A program made the translations under genes and the position numbers. 64,000 bases of DNA from Stenotrophomonas aracearum (GTDB taxonomy: Bacteria > Pseudomonadota > Gammaproteobacteria > Xanthomonadales > Xanthomonadaceae): assembly GCF_031834615.1 (NCBI RefSeq), contig NZ_CP115543.1, forward strand, positions 1,747,001 to 1,811,000, read 5' to 3'. The notes below the pieces were generated by a model. It was not told where the DNA came from, searched no databases, and was given only the letters and a program-made list of their open reading frames with translations. Shown piece after piece: positions 38,643-48,110 of this stretch. The stretch's first letter is position 1; every line of letters starts with the position of its first letter.

Positions 38643-41600
38643 TTAGAACTTGTAGGTCGCGCCGAAGTACAGCTGGCGGCCGGAGTAGAGGCTGGAGATC
38701 AGGCGGGCATCGGTGTCGTTGCCGAGGTGGATGCGCTGCTCTTCCTTGGTGGCGTTCAGGACCGAAGCGGTGAAGGTCAGCGCGTCGGTGAAGTTGTAGG
38801 CCACATTGAGGTCGAGCTGTGCGTACGGCTCGGTGTACTCGGTCATGCCGCCATTCAAGCCACCGACCACTTCGCCACGGCGGTTGTACGAGGCGCGCGC
38901 CAGGAACGAGTCGTTCTCGTAGAACACGGTGAAGTTGGCCTGGTTCTTGGCGCTGCCGACCAGCGGCGATGCGCCGATGTTCTCGCCGTCGAGCACGATC
39001 GAAGCCAGGTTGGTGTCGTTGTAGGTGTAGTTGGCCTGCACGCCCAGACCGAAGTCGAAGGTGTACTGGCCATACAGTTCCACGCCCTGCGACACGCCGT
39101 CACGGCCGTTGGCCTGGGTCTCGTAGTCCTGCACGGTGACCGACTCGCCGCCGATCACCATCTGCACGTCACGCACGACCGGCACGGTGAAGTTGTCCAC
39201 GTTCTTGCGGAACAGGCCGATACCCGCCACGGCACCCGGCTGGAAGTACCACTCCAGGCCGACGTCGAACTGGGTTGCCTCGAACGGTTCCAGGTCCTTG
39301 TTGCTGCCGTGGCCCTGCCAGCCTTCCTGCGGCGCGCCACCGGCGACGCGGCGGTCGTTGACATACTCAGCGCTGAAGTAGCTGAGTGCGCCCGGCGCGG
39401 CGATGCTGGTGTAGCTCGGACGTGCGATCACCTTGGACGCGGCGCCACGCAGCACCAGGTTGTCGGTGATGTCCCAGGCGATGTTGAAGCTCGGCAGGAA
39501 GTCCGTGTAGGTCTTGTCGGAGCCGATCAGCTCGAACGTCTTCTCACGGGCCAGGCTGTCGGGCAGGCGCACGAAGCCGCTTTCGCAACCGTAGTTCGGG
39601 AATGCCGCCGCGGCCGGGTCGTTGCACGACATCGGCGCGCCCGAGGCGTTGTCCAGGAAGTAGTCGTTGAAGCGTTCGATCGAGTCGCTGGACTGGGCGA
39701 ACTGCTCGGTGCGGACCATGCGGACGCCGACGTTGCCGCGCAGGCGGTCGGTACGGAAGTTGGCCTGGAAGTAGCCGGCGTAGACCTTCTCGTTGACGTT
39801 GTAGACGAAGTCTTCTTCGGTCCGGTTGTGCGAACCGCCGTAGCGGTCGTTGAGGTAGTTGATGTAGGCCGGATAGTCGATGCCCGGGAACACGTTGGCG
39901 TCGAAACCGCCGCGGATGCCGGTGATCGGGTTGGACAGGAAGAAGCCCGGCTGGGCGATGCCCGCGGTGTTGTCGCAGCCCGCCTGGTAGCGGTTGTTGT
40001 CGTAGTCGGCCGGATCGGTGCCCGGGCAGACCCAGTAGGTGTTGCCGGTGTTGCGGTGGACCTTGCCGTCGCTGTACTTGGCGCCGAACTGGAACGAGTC
40101 CAGCCAGCCGGCTTCGAACAGCTTGGTGAAGTCGGCCTGGAAGTGGTTCTGCTTGACCTCGGTCTGCATCCAGGACGAATCGGTGGAGCCGGTGTCCACT
40201 TCAGCGATGCCGTTCATCAGCTGCTGCTGCAGGTCAGGCGAGAACGTGGCCGACGGGGTGCCGGTCAGGTCCCATGCGGAGTAGCGGTTGCCCGATTCCC
40301 ACACGCCATCGACGCGACGGCGCGGCTTGGCCGACATGCGGAAGTTCATGGTCGGCCCACCCTCGGACCAGGTGCGGCCGCCGCTGAAGGACGCCTTCCA
40401 GAGCGGGCTGATGTCCCAGTCGATGCTCAGGTCGGCGGTCTGCGACAGCGCCTTTTCGCGGCTGTAGCCACCGGTCAGCTGCGGGGTGGGGATGGTGCAG
40501 TCGTCCGGACCCCAGCCACCCGGCGGCAGGCCGGCGGCAGCGGCTTCGTCTTCGCTGCAGTAGTAGGTCTTGCCGGCCAGCTTCTCGAACTGGGCGCCGG
40601 TGACGATGCTGCCGCTGGGATCCATCGTCAGTCCGTTGAGCAGGCGACCGCCGGCCCAGTTGCCGTCCTGGTTGTAGCGCGCCATGTTCCATTCCGGAAT
40701 CTTGAGCATGTTCTGGGTGTAGTCACCCTGCAGCTCGAAGCGGAAGTAGTTGGCGGTCAGCGTGACGTTGTCGGTCGGCTTGAACTGGAAGGTGAACTGG
40801 CCACCGGTGCGCTCACGTTCTTCTTCCTTGACCGCGAAGTTCACCGAGGTGGGCATGAAGAAGTCGGTGTAGTTGTTGCCGTTCTGGTCGTTGAAGCCGG
40901 AGTTGCCCCACCAGTAGTTGACGCCGCCCTGGGTCAGCGCGTTGCCGTTGACATCGCGCGCGTCGGTGTCGGTGCCGTACCACTGGTAGTTCTCGGTGGT
41001 GGCTTCCATGGTGCGGCTGGTGCGCTTCTGGTTGGTCACGCCAACCAGCACGCCGAAGCGTTCGTCTTCGCTGTGCCAGGAGTACAGCGCGGACGCCTGC
41101 GGGTCGACGTCGGGGCTGGTGTCCGAGGAGGTGCCTTCCAGGGTCATGTAGCCGGAATTGGATTCCATCTCGAGCGGACGACGGGTATGCAGGATCACCG
41201 TGCCGCCGATGCCACCTTCGTCGATGCGCGCTTCGGGCGACTTGAACAGCTCGGCGCTGGACAGCATGTTCGACGGCAGCAGGGTGTAGTTGAACGAACG
41301 GCTGGCCTCGTCGTTGGTTTCCGAGGTGGCGATGTAGTTGCCGTTCAACTGGGTCAGGGTCAGGTCCGGATCCAGGCCGCGCACGCTGACGCTCTTGCCT
41401 TCGCCGCCGTCGCGGGTAATGACCACGCCCGGCACGCGCTGCAGCGAGTCGGCCACGTTCTTGTCGGGGAACTTGCCCACGTCTTCGGCGGTGATCACTT
41501 CGACCACGGCGTTGGCGTCGCGCTTCTGCTGCAGGCTCTTTTCGATGGCGTAGCGGTAGCCGGTGACCTGCACGCTGTCGAGCGTGGTCGCCGAGGGCGC

Positions 41601-41723
41601 TTCGGACGGGGTCGCGGCCTGCTGGGCGAACACGGTCGCCGGCACGAAGGCCGCGGCGGCCAGGGCAAAGGTGATCGCGGCGGACAATGCGTCGCGGCCG
41701 TGCATGCGGGACATCTGCTTCAT
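38643..41723 (-). CDS. TonB-dependent outer-membrane receptor
   Basis: The 1026-residue protein has a signal peptide ending near TVFAQ, a possible TonB box TLDSVQVTGYR near residue 46, a plug domain (EVITAEDVGKFPDKNVADSL, RVPGVVITRDGGEGKSVSVRG, NMLSSAELFKSPEA, GGTVILHTRRPLEM) and a long beta-barrel ending in LYFGATYKF with the terminal Phe of outer-membrane proteins. It belongs to the large FecA/CUT-type receptors that take up oligosaccharides. GAGAGAG-like purine sequence precedes ATG 41723. Two operator-like sites lie 40 and 115 bases upstream. Divergence from GH92 suggests import of mannose-rich glycans; substrate is inferred. Confidence 0.92.
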   Translation of the reverse strand: MKQMSRMHGRDALSAAITFALAAAAFVPATVFAQQAATPSEAPSATTLDSVQVTGYRYAIEKSLQQKRDANAVVEVITAEDVGKFPDKNVADSLQRVPGVVITRDGGEGKSVSVRGLDPDLTLTQLNGNYIATSETNDEASRSFNYTLLPSNMLSSAELFKSPEARIDEGGIGGTVILHTRRPLEMESNSGYMTLEGTSSDTSPDVDPQASALYSWHSEDERFGVLVGVTNQKRTSRTMEATTENYQWYGTDTDARDVNGNALTQGGVNYWWGNSGFNDQNGNNYTDFFMPTSVNFAVKEEERERTGGQFTFQFKPTDNVTLTANYFRFELQGDYTQNMLKIPEWNMARYNQDGNWAGGRLLNGLTMDPSGSIVTGAQFEKLAGKTYYCSEDEAAAAGLPPGGWGPDDCTIPTPQLTGGYSREKALSQTADLSIDWDISPLWKASFSGGRTWSEGGPTMNFRMSAKPRRRVDGVWESGNRYSAWDLTGTPSATFSPDLQQQLMNGIAEVDTGSTDSSWMQTEVKQNHFQADFTKLFEAGWLDSFQFGAKYSDGKVHRNTGNTYWVCPGTDPADYDNNRYQAGCDNTAGIAQPGFFLSNPITGIRGGFDANVFPGIDYPAYINYLNDRYGGSHNRTEEDFVYNVNEKVYAGYFQANFRTDRLRGNVGVRMVRTEQFAQSSDSIERFNDYFLDNASGAPMSCNDPAAAAFPNYGCESGFVRLPDSLAREKTFELIGSDKTYTDFLPSFNIAWDITDNLVLRGAASKVIARPSYTSIAAPGALSYFSAEYVNDRRVAGGAPQEGWQGHGSNKDLEPFEATQFDVGLEWYFQPGAVAGIGLFRKNVDNFTVPVVRDVQMVIGGESVTVQDYETQANGRDGVSQGVELYGQYTFDFGLGVQANYTYNDTNLASIVLDGENIGASPLVGSAKNQANFTVFYENDSFLARASYNRRGEVVGGLNGGMTEYTEPYAQLDLNVAYNFTDALTFTASVLNATKEEQRIHLGNDTDARLISSLYSGRQLYFGATYKF

Positions 41724-41762
41724 TCCACTCTCTCCGTTGGATTGAATCGGTGCTGAGATTTC

Positions 41763-41778
41763 GTTGAATCGATCTAAA
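41763..41778. promoter_or_regulatory. LacI-type operator site 1
   Basis: GTTGAATCGATCTAAA: the right half GATCTAAA is identical to sites 2 and 3, the left half is partly symmetric. It lies 40 bases upstream of the receptor ATG at 41723. Confidence 0.6.
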
Positions 41779-41837
41779 ATTGGCAGCGGACCTGGCGAGC
41801 CCCCCAGCTCGCCGTGCCACGCATATGACGGTTCGGA

Positions 41838-41853
41838 GTTGGATCGATCTAAA
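41838..41853. promoter_or_regulatory. LacI-type operator site 2
   Basis: GTTGGATCGATCTAAA differs from site 1 by one base. It is 75 bases from site 1, center to center, close to seven helical turns, which would suit looping or cooperative binding. It lies 115 bases before the receptor start. Confidence 0.6.
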
Positions 41854-42082
41854 CCGCTGGCGGCGAATTTTTAACACGGTGGCGCCAGGGAAGCATGCTG
41901 CTCCGCAATATGGACGGCGGGGCCGGGAATGTGCCAAGGGCGCAGACGCCACAAGGGACAAGGGGTGGGCGGGGCTGTGAACGCTTCAGTTGCGCAGCGG
42001 GCGGGGCGCGGTGGGGCTGGCGGGATCGGGGCTGCGCTCATGTTGCGCCGCAGAATGCATCGGCGGATTGCCCCGTGGTTTA

Positions 42083-42098
42083 CTTAAATCGATCTAAA
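42083..42098. promoter_or_regulatory. LacI-type operator site 3
   Basis: CTTAAATCGATCTAAA shares ATCGATCTAAA with sites 1 and 2. It lies 75 bases upstream of the GH92 start and probably controls the plus-strand operon. The 229 bases between sites 2 and 3 hold no gene I can support. Confidence 0.6.
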
Positions 42099-42114
42099 TT
42101 CACGCCGCCGTGAC

Positions 42115-42130
42115 TTTGGAGCGATCCAAA
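42115..42130. promoter_or_regulatory. LacI-type operator site 4
   Basis: TTTGGAGCGATCCAAA is a near-perfect palindrome with the same central CG and half-site spacing as sites 1-3, 43 bases before the GH92 ATG. It carries G:C in place of A:T at position 5 of each half, so it may bind more weakly. Confidence 0.5.
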
Positions 42131-42172
42131 ACGCACCTCGCCTCACCGTCATCGACCCACAGGAACCACTGC

Positions 42173-44608
42173 ATGCGCCGATTGCCGTCCCGCCTCGCCC
42201 TGACGACCTGCCTGGCCGTCGTGGCCTTCACCCCCATGCTGCAGGCCGCCCCGGCCGCGCTGGAGCGTGAGGTCAACACCTTCATCGGCAGCAAGGATGA
42301 CGGCAACACCTTCCCGGGCGCCTCGGCCCCGTTCGGCCTGATCCAGGTCAGCCCGATCGGCGAGCACTACGCTGGCTGGCGCTATGACGACCCGAAGATC
42401 CGTGGCTTCGGCCATTCCTTCCTGTCCGGCGCGGGTTGCTGGGAGCAGGGCGGCCAGGTCTCGGTCCTGCCGGTGACCGGCAGCATCGGTCCGGGCGGCG
42501 ACTTCGACACCGACAGCGCCAAGAGCTTCGACCAGAAGGCTTACGCCTCTGGCTACACCCATGAGGGCGAGGTCGGCCAGGCCGGCTACTACAAGGTGCG
42601 GCTGACCAGCTACGGCGGCATCGACGCCGAGGCCACCGCGCGCACCCGCGCCGCCGCCGAGCGCTATACCTTCCCGGCCGACGCCACTACCGGCCATGTG
42701 CTGGTCAACGTGGGCCAGGCCAACGAACGCCATTCGGTGATCGGCAGCGTGATCGACGTGGTCGGCGACCGCGTGGTCGAAGGCAAGCTCGTTACCAAGA
42801 GCTTCTGCGGCGGCCACCAGTACACCACCTGGTTCCGCATCGAGTTCGACCGCCCGTTCAAGGCGTTCGGTACGTGGGGCGAGGGGGGTGGCCTGCCCGG
42901 CGCGCGCCACGGCATGGAAGGCGAGCTCAAGCCCAGCGGGGCGTGGCTGAGTTTCGATACATCCAAGGGCCGCGCGGTGACGGCAGTCAGCGCCATTTCC
43001 CACGTCGACGCCGAAGGCGCGCGCGCCAACCTGCGCAGCGACGGCATGCAGGACGGCCGCCTGCTCGGCTTCGAGCGCATGCGCAGCCTCTCCCAGCAGC
43101 AGTGGCGCAAGGAGCTGTCCACCGTGCGCGTGGACAGCAAGCACGCCGATGACCGCACCGTGCTGTACACCGCGCTGTACCACGCGCTGCTGCAGCCGCT
43201 GACCGGCAGCGATGCCGACGGCCGTTACCGGGGCTATGACGACAACATCCACCGTGCCGACGGCTGGACCTACTACGAGTACTTCTCGCTGTGGGACACC
43301 TACCGGGCGCAGAACCAGTGGCTGGCGCTGACCCGTCCGCAGGTCACCCGCGACATCGGCCGCAGCCTGCTGGCGATCAACGAGCAGGGCGGTTGGCTGC
43401 CGCGCTGGGGCTACGCGAACTTCGAGACCAACATCATGACCGGCGACCCGGTCACCCCCTTCATGGTCGACCTGTGGCGCTTCGGCGCGCTGGCCGGGCG
43501 CGAAGGCGAGGCGTACACCGCGCTGCGCCGCAATGCGTTCGAGCTGCCGCCGATGAACTCGCGCCATGCCGGCCGCTCGGGCAACCCGGGTTATGTCGAG
43601 AACGGCTACGTCGCCTACGATCGCGCGTTCCCGTCCAAGGGCATGGACGTCGACCCGCACCACGGCGGCTCGGCGACGCTGGAATACGCGCTGGCCGACT
43701 GCGCGCTGGCGCAGATGGCCGACGGCCTGGGCCATGCCGACGACGCCGGCGTGCTGCGCCAGCGTGGCCGCAACTGGCAGAAGGTGTGGGACCCGAGCGT
43801 GCGCGACGAGGAAACCGGCATGAGCGGCTTCCCGCGTCCGCGCATGGACGATGGCAAGTGGTACCTGCCGGCCGACGGCCACTACAGCCCGCGTTCGCAC
43901 CATGGCTTCCATGAAGGCACCGCGTGGCAGTACCAGTGGCTGGCCCAGCAGGACATTCCCGGCCTGGTCCAGGCCATGCACGGCCGCGAACAGGCCGGCA
44001 AACGCCTGGATGCCTTCTTCGCCTACGACGCCCTGCTGCAGTCGCCGCTGCAGGCCGCGCGCAAGGAGTGGGTGGTCGGTCCGTACAGCTACTACAACCA
44101 GTACCGCTACAACCCGAACAACGAGCCGGACCTGCACGCGCCGTGGATGTACACGCTGATCGGCCAGCCGTGGAAGACCGCCACGGTGGTGCGCGCCGCG
44201 CAGCAGCTGTTCACCAACGCGCCCAATGGCGTCACCGGCAACGATGACCTGGGCACGATGTCGGCCTGGTACCTGTTCAGTGCGCTGGGCCTCTACCCGG
44301 CGGTGCCGGGCAGCGGCCAGTTCCTGCTGCACGCACCGCGCTTTGCCAAGGTCGAAGTGGACCTGGGCCAGGGCCGCACGCTGCGCCTGCAGGCGCCGGG
44401 CGCCGACGGCCGCAAGCTCCAGTACGTGCAGGGCGTGCAGGTCGACGGCCAGGCGCACGCACCGGTGTGGATGGACTGGAACCGCCTGCAGCAGGGCGGC
44501 ACCCTTTCCTACGCACTCGGCGACACCGCCCCGGAAGCCGGTTGGGGGACCCGGGTGGCCGACCTGCCGGTGTCCTACTGCGCCACGCCGGGGGCCGTGC
44601 TGGAATGA
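42173..44608 (+). CDS. GH92-family exo-alpha-mannosidase
   Basis: The 811-residue secreted protein has a signal peptide (RLALTTCLAVVAFTPMLQAA) and is colinear with calcium-dependent GH92 alpha-mannosidases. The N-terminal beta-sandwich begins REVNTFIGSKDDGNTFPGAS; the catalytic domain carries WDTYRAQNQWLALTRP, HGGSATLEYALADCALAQM, FHEGTAWQYQW (Glu near 581, the likely acid by family analogy) and GNDDLGTMSAWYLFSALGLY with the NDD metal-site pattern. It removes terminal alpha-linked mannose from N-glycans or mannan. ATG 42173 has AGGAACC upstream. It heads a plus-strand operon with a 70-base gap to the LacI gene. Confidence 0.92.
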   Translation: MRRLPSRLALTTCLAVVAFTPMLQAAPAALEREVNTFIGSKDDGNTFPGASAPFGLIQVSPIGEHYAGWRYDDPKIRGFGHSFLSGAGCWEQGGQVSVLPVTGSIGPGGDFDTDSAKSFDQKAYASGYTHEGEVGQAGYYKVRLTSYGGIDAEATARTRAAAERYTFPADATTGHVLVNVGQANERHSVIGSVIDVVGDRVVEGKLVTKSFCGGHQYTTWFRIEFDRPFKAFGTWGEGGGLPGARHGMEGELKPSGAWLSFDTSKGRAVTAVSAISHVDAEGARANLRSDGMQDGRLLGFERMRSLSQQQWRKELSTVRVDSKHADDRTVLYTALYHALLQPLTGSDADGRYRGYDDNIHRADGWTYYEYFSLWDTYRAQNQWLALTRPQVTRDIGRSLLAINEQGGWLPRWGYANFETNIMTGDPVTPFMVDLWRFGALAGREGEAYTALRRNAFELPPMNSRHAGRSGNPGYVENGYVAYDRAFPSKGMDVDPHHGGSATLEYALADCALAQMADGLGHADDAGVLRQRGRNWQKVWDPSVRDEETGMSGFPRPRMDDGKWYLPADGHYSPRSHHGFHEGTAWQYQWLAQQDIPGLVQAMHGREQAGKRLDAFFAYDALLQSPLQAARKEWVVGPYSYYNQYRYNPNNEPDLHAPWMYTLIGQPWKTATVVRAAQQLFTNAPNGVTGNDDLGTMSAWYLFSALGLYPAVPGSGQFLLHAPRFAKVEVDLGQGRTLRLQAPGADGRKLQYVQGVQVDGQAHAPVWMDWNRLQQGGTLSYALGDTAPEAGWGTRVADLPVSYCATPGAVLE

Positions 44609-44678
44609 GCCGCCGCCCCGGTCCGCTGGCCGATGCGATCGTTTAGGCTTGCAGCACCATGACCCGACCGACGCCCCG

Positions 44679-45749
44679 ATGAAAAAGGACACTTCCGCTG
44701 CCAAGGGAACCCGCGCCAGCACGCCCCGTGCCGGCGCCGCACGTGCGGTCACCGTGACCGACATCGCCGATGCCATCGGCGTGTCGCGCGCCACGGTGTC
44801 GCTGGTGCTGCGGGGCAGCCCGCTGGTCAATGTCGACACCCGTGCGCGGGTGGAGGCCGAACTGCGCCGGCAGCGCTATGTGTACAACCGCGGCGCGGCC
44901 AACCTGCGCCGCCGCACCTCGACCAGCGTGGCGCTGGTGATCAACGATCTGTCCAACCCGTTCTTCGCCGAATTCGCCTCCGGCGTCGACGAAGCGCTGG
45001 GCGCGAAGGGCTACGTGACCCTGCTCGGCAGCACCGGCGAGTCGCCCGAGCGGCAGCAGGCGGTGCTGACCACCCTGATGGAACACACCCCGGCCGGGCT
45101 GATCCTGTCGCCGGCCGAAGGCAGCGACGCCACCGAGGTACGCCAGGCACTGGGCTTCAATGCCAACGTGCTGCTGTTCAACCGCGAACTCAACGGCGGC
45201 GACTGGGATTTCCTTACCCTGGACAACCAGCAGGGCGCCTACCTCGCGACCCGCCACCTGATCGAGCGCGGCCACCAGCGCATCGCGTTCTTCGGTGGTC
45301 ATGCCGATTCCAGTTCCTGCCACCAGCGCCGCACCGGCTATGCGCAGGCGCTGGCCGAGGCAGGGCTGAAGGTGCAGCCGGACTGGCTGATCGAATCAGC
45401 GCCCAACCGTCTTGAAGCCGCCGCGCGTTCGGGCGAGCTGTTCGCCGGCGAAGTGCCCACCGCTGCAGTCTGCTACAACGACACCGTGGCGCTGGGCCTG
45501 ATGCTGGGCCTGGCCTCGCGCGGCGTGCAACCGGGCCGCGATTTCGCGGTGACCGGTTTCGATGACATTTCCGAAGCAGCGGTGGCGATGCCGCCGCTGA
45601 CCACGCTCACCGTGAACCCCCGCGAGCGCGGCCGCCAAGCGGCCGAACTGCTGCTGCAACGCCTGGACGATCCCACCGCCGCACCGCGCCGCACCGTGGC
45701 GCCGGTACAGCTCCGTATCCGTGACAGCAGCGGCCCCGCCGTAGGCTGA
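44679..45749 (+). CDS. LacI-family transcriptional repressor
   Basis: The 356-residue protein has a basic N-terminal tail and the LacI headpiece VTVTDIADAIGVSRATVSLV (about residues 24-43). The hinge region follows at VYNRGAANLRRRTSTSVALV. The periplasmic-binding-like core has NDLSNPFFAEFASGVDEAL, GLILSPAEGS, HLIERGHQRIAFFGG and VTGFDDISEAAVAMPPLTTL. ATG 44679 is chosen; upstream frame contains no signal. It sits inside the mannoside operon, 70 bases after GH92 and 44 before the transporter, and is the best candidate to bind the four palindromes at 41763-42130. The inducer is probably mannose or a mannoside, inferred only. Confidence 0.9.
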   Translation: MKKDTSAAKGTRASTPRAGAARAVTVTDIADAIGVSRATVSLVLRGSPLVNVDTRARVEAELRRQRYVYNRGAANLRRRTSTSVALVINDLSNPFFAEFASGVDEALGAKGYVTLLGSTGESPERQQAVLTTLMEHTPAGLILSPAEGSDATEVRQALGFNANVLLFNRELNGGDWDFLTLDNQQGAYLATRHLIERGHQRIAFFGGHADSSSCHQRRTGYAQALAEAGLKVQPDWLIESAPNRLEAAARSGELFAGEVPTAAVCYNDTVALGLMLGLASRGVQPGRDFAVTGFDDISEAAVAMPPLTTLTVNPRERGRQAAELLLQRLDDPTAAPRRTVAPVQLRIRDSSGPAVG

Positions 45750-45793
45750 TTTCGACTCCCTTTCACCCGCCCGCGCAATGAGGCGCGTACCGC

Positions 45794-47104
45794 ATGCCCA
45801 TTTCTCCAACGCCACGCCTGCCCACCTCGTCTTCCACCGCACCCGTGGTCAACACGCGCATGGCGTTGGCGGTCGCCACCACGATCTTCTTCATGTGGGG
45901 CTTCCTGACCTGCCTCAACGACATCCTGATTCCGCACCTGAAGGCGGTGTTCGAACTGAACTACGCCAAGGCGATGCTGGTCCAGTTCACCTTCTTCGGC
46001 GCGTACTTCCTGATGTCGCTGCCGGCCGGCCGGCTGGTCGCGCACCTGGGCTACAAGAAGGGCATCGTGGCCGGCCTGGCCATTGCCGCGGTCGGTGCGC
46101 TGGGCTTCTGGCCGGCCGCCGAACTGCGAGTGTATGAAGCCTTCCTCGGTGCGCTGTTCGTACTGGCCACCGGCATCACCGTGCTGCAGGTGGCGGCCAA
46201 CCCGTACGTGGCATTGCTGGGCCCGGAACAGACCGCCTCGAGCCGGCTGACCCTGGCGCAGGCACTGAACTCGCTCGGCACGGCGATCGCGCCGATCTTC
46301 GGTGGGCTGCTGATCCTGGGCAACACGGTCAAGAGCGCCGACGAACTGGCCGCGCTGGGCGCCGCCGAACAGCTGGCCTACCGCACCCAGGAAGCACAGG
46401 CGGTGCAGGGCCCGTACGTGGGCCTGGCGATCGCGCTGGCGCTGCTGGCGGTGTTCGTCTACCTGTTCCGCCTGCCGGCACTGAACGAGACCACCGAGCA
46501 GGCCGACACCGGCAGCCACACGCTGATGGATGCGCTGCGCCATCGCCACGTGCTGTTCGGCGTGCTCGGCATCTTTTTCTACGTGGGTGCGGAAGTGTCG
46601 ATCGGCAGCTTCCTGGTCAACTACCTGTCCATGCCGAACATCGGCGGCCTCACCGAACAGCAGGCGACCGGTTACGTGTCGGCGTACTGGACCATGGCGA
46701 TGGTCGGCCGCTTCGCCGGCTCGGCGATCATGACCCGGTTCTCGCCGCGCATCCTGCTCACCCTGTTCGCCGGGGCCAATGCGTTGCTGCTGGCACTCAC
46801 CATGGCGACCGAAGGCCACGTGGCGATGTACTCGGTGGTGGCGATCGGCCTGTTCAATTCGATCATGTTCCCGACCATCTTCGCGCTCAGCATCGAGCGC
46901 CTGGGTCCGCTGACCAACAAGGCCTCGAGCCTGCTGATCATGGCCATCGTCGGTGGCGCGATCATTCCGTTCCTGCAGGGCCTGCTGGCCGACCGCATCG
47001 GCCTGCACCTGTCTTTCATCCTGCCGTTGCTGTGCTACGGCTACATCCTCTTCTATGGCATGTGGGGCTCGCGCCCGCGTGCCGGTTTCAGCCAGGGGGG
47101 CTGA
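45794..47104 (+). CDS. MFS sugar transporter, FucP/GluP type
   Basis: The 436-residue inner-membrane protein has twelve hydrophobic segments and motifs of the fucose/glucose:H+ symporter group: ATTIFFMWGFLTCLNDILIP at the first helix, FFGAYFLMSLPAGRLVAHLG, VLQVAANPYVALLGPEQTAS, and ALNSLGTAIAPIFGGLLIL. The second half has FFYVGAEVSIGSFLVNYLS, GRFAGSAIMTRF and SIMFPTIFALSIERLG. Its place between the repressor and the kinase suggests uptake of mannose or another mannoside-derived hexose. It is 7 bases before the kinase gene. Confidence 0.9.
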   Translation: MPISPTPRLPTSSSTAPVVNTRMALAVATTIFFMWGFLTCLNDILIPHLKAVFELNYAKAMLVQFTFFGAYFLMSLPAGRLVAHLGYKKGIVAGLAIAAVGALGFWPAAELRVYEAFLGALFVLATGITVLQVAANPYVALLGPEQTASSRLTLAQALNSLGTAIAPIFGGLLILGNTVKSADELAALGAAEQLAYRTQEAQAVQGPYVGLAIALALLAVFVYLFRLPALNETTEQADTGSHTLMDALRHRHVLFGVLGIFFYVGAEVSIGSFLVNYLSMPNIGGLTEQQATGYVSAYWTMAMVGRFAGSAIMTRFSPRILLTLFAGANALLLALTMATEGHVAMYSVVAIGLFNSIMFPTIFALSIERLGPLTNKASSLLIMAIVGGAIIPFLQGLLADRIGLHLSFILPLLCYGYILFYGMWGSRPRAGFSQGG

Positions 47105-47111
47105 GCGCGTC

Positions 47112-48110
47112 ATGACCAAGATTGTTTGTTTCGGCGAAATTTTGATCGATCTACTTGCACAGCCGCCGGCCACCCCGGACACCCCGCGTGCATTCCTGCA
47201 GTACGCCGGCGGCGCGCCGGCCAACGTTGCGGTGGCCGCAGCGCGCCTCGGCGCCGACACCCATTTCGCCGGCATGCTCGGCCAGGACATGTTCGGCGAC
47301 TTCCTCGCCGACAGCCTTGCCAGCGCCGGGGTCGCCACCGACTGCATCGTGCGCACCGACGCGGCCAAGACCGCGCTGGCGTTCGTGGCGCTGGACGCAC
47401 ACGGCGAGCGCAGTTTCAGCTTCTACCGGCCGCCGGCGGCGGACCTGCTGTTCCGCGCCGAGCATTTCAGCCCGGCCTGTTTCGAGGGCACCCGCAGCTT
47501 CCACGTGTGCTCCAACAGCCTGACCGAGGGCGCCATCGCCCAGGCCACGCTGGACGGCATGCAGCGTGCACGCGCCGCCGGTGCGATGGTCAGCATCGAC
47601 CTCAACCTGCGCCCGGCGTTGTGGCCGGCCGAGGTCGATCCGACCGACACGCTGTGGCAGGCGCTGGTGCTGGCCGACCTGGTCAAGCTCTCGCGCGAGG
47701 AACTGGATTTCCTGGCCGCGCCGCTGGGCGCCGACGGCGGCAGCGTGGTCATCCAGCGCCTGCTGGCCGCCCACGCGCACGCCGTGGTGGTCACCGACGG
47801 TGCCGCGCCGATGCGCTGGCACACCCGGCATGGCAATGGCGTGGTCACCGGCTTCCAGGTGCCTACCGTGGACACCACTGCAGCCGGTGATGCGTTCGTG
47901 GGTGGGCTGCTGTTCGCCCTTGGCGAGCGCGGCGCCGACGGTCCGGCCTTCGCCGGTTTCTGTGCCGATCCGGCCGCCCTGAAGGATGCCATTCGTTTTG
48001 GTGCCGCGGTCGGCGCGCTGGCGGTGACCCGCAAGGGCGCGTTCGCCGCGATGCCGAGCCTGGCCGATGTCCAGCAACTGCTGCAGCAACAACAGGAAAT
48101 TCCCGCATGA
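47112..48110 (+). CDS. PfkB-family sugar kinase, probable fructokinase
   Basis: The 332-residue protein has PfkB signature 1 region GGAPANVAVAAARLGADTHF near residues 33-52, and signature 2 DTTAAGDAFVGGLLFA with the catalytic Asp near residue 260. SFSFYRPPAADLLF and DLNLRPALW are typical of bacterial fructokinases. Phosphorylation of fructose to fructose-6-phosphate is inferred from the downstream AGE-family isomerase. It starts 7 bases after the transporter stop and overlaps the next gene by 4 bases. A palindrome like the operon operators lies within codons 10-15. Confidence 0.88.
   Translation: MTKIVCFGEILIDLLAQPPATPDTPRAFLQYAGGAPANVAVAAARLGADTHFAGMLGQDMFGDFLADSLASAGVATDCIVRTDAAKTALAFVALDAHGERSFSFYRPPAADLLFRAEHFSPACFEGTRSFHVCSNSLTEGAIAQATLDGMQRARAAGAMVSIDLNLRPALWPAEVDPTDTLWQALVLADLVKLSREELDFLAAPLGADGGSVVIQRLLAAHAHAVVVTDGAAPMRWHTRHGNGVVTGFQVPTVDTTAAGDAFVGGLLFALGERGADGPAFAGFCADPAALKDAIRFGAAVGALAVTRKGAFAAMPSLADVQQLLQQQQEIPA
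47140..47155. promoter_or_regulatory. Operator-like site inside the kinase gene
   Basis: TTTTGATCGATCTACT shares TGATCGATCTA with the operator set at 41763-42098 but lies 28 bases inside the kinase coding region. It could be a downstream auxiliary operator or chance. Confidence 0.3.

Noticed and set aside
38727..41756. A plus-strand open frame of about 1009 codons opposite the TonB-dependent receptor.
   Set aside because: It is the antisense frame of a clear receptor gene with signal peptide, plug and terminal Phe. Its translation is Val/Gly/Arg-rich without any domain, as expected from high-GC antisense.
42149..44839. A minus-strand open frame of about 896 codons opposite GH92.
   Set aside because: Antisense shadow; GH92 has signal peptide and catalytic motifs in the plus frame.
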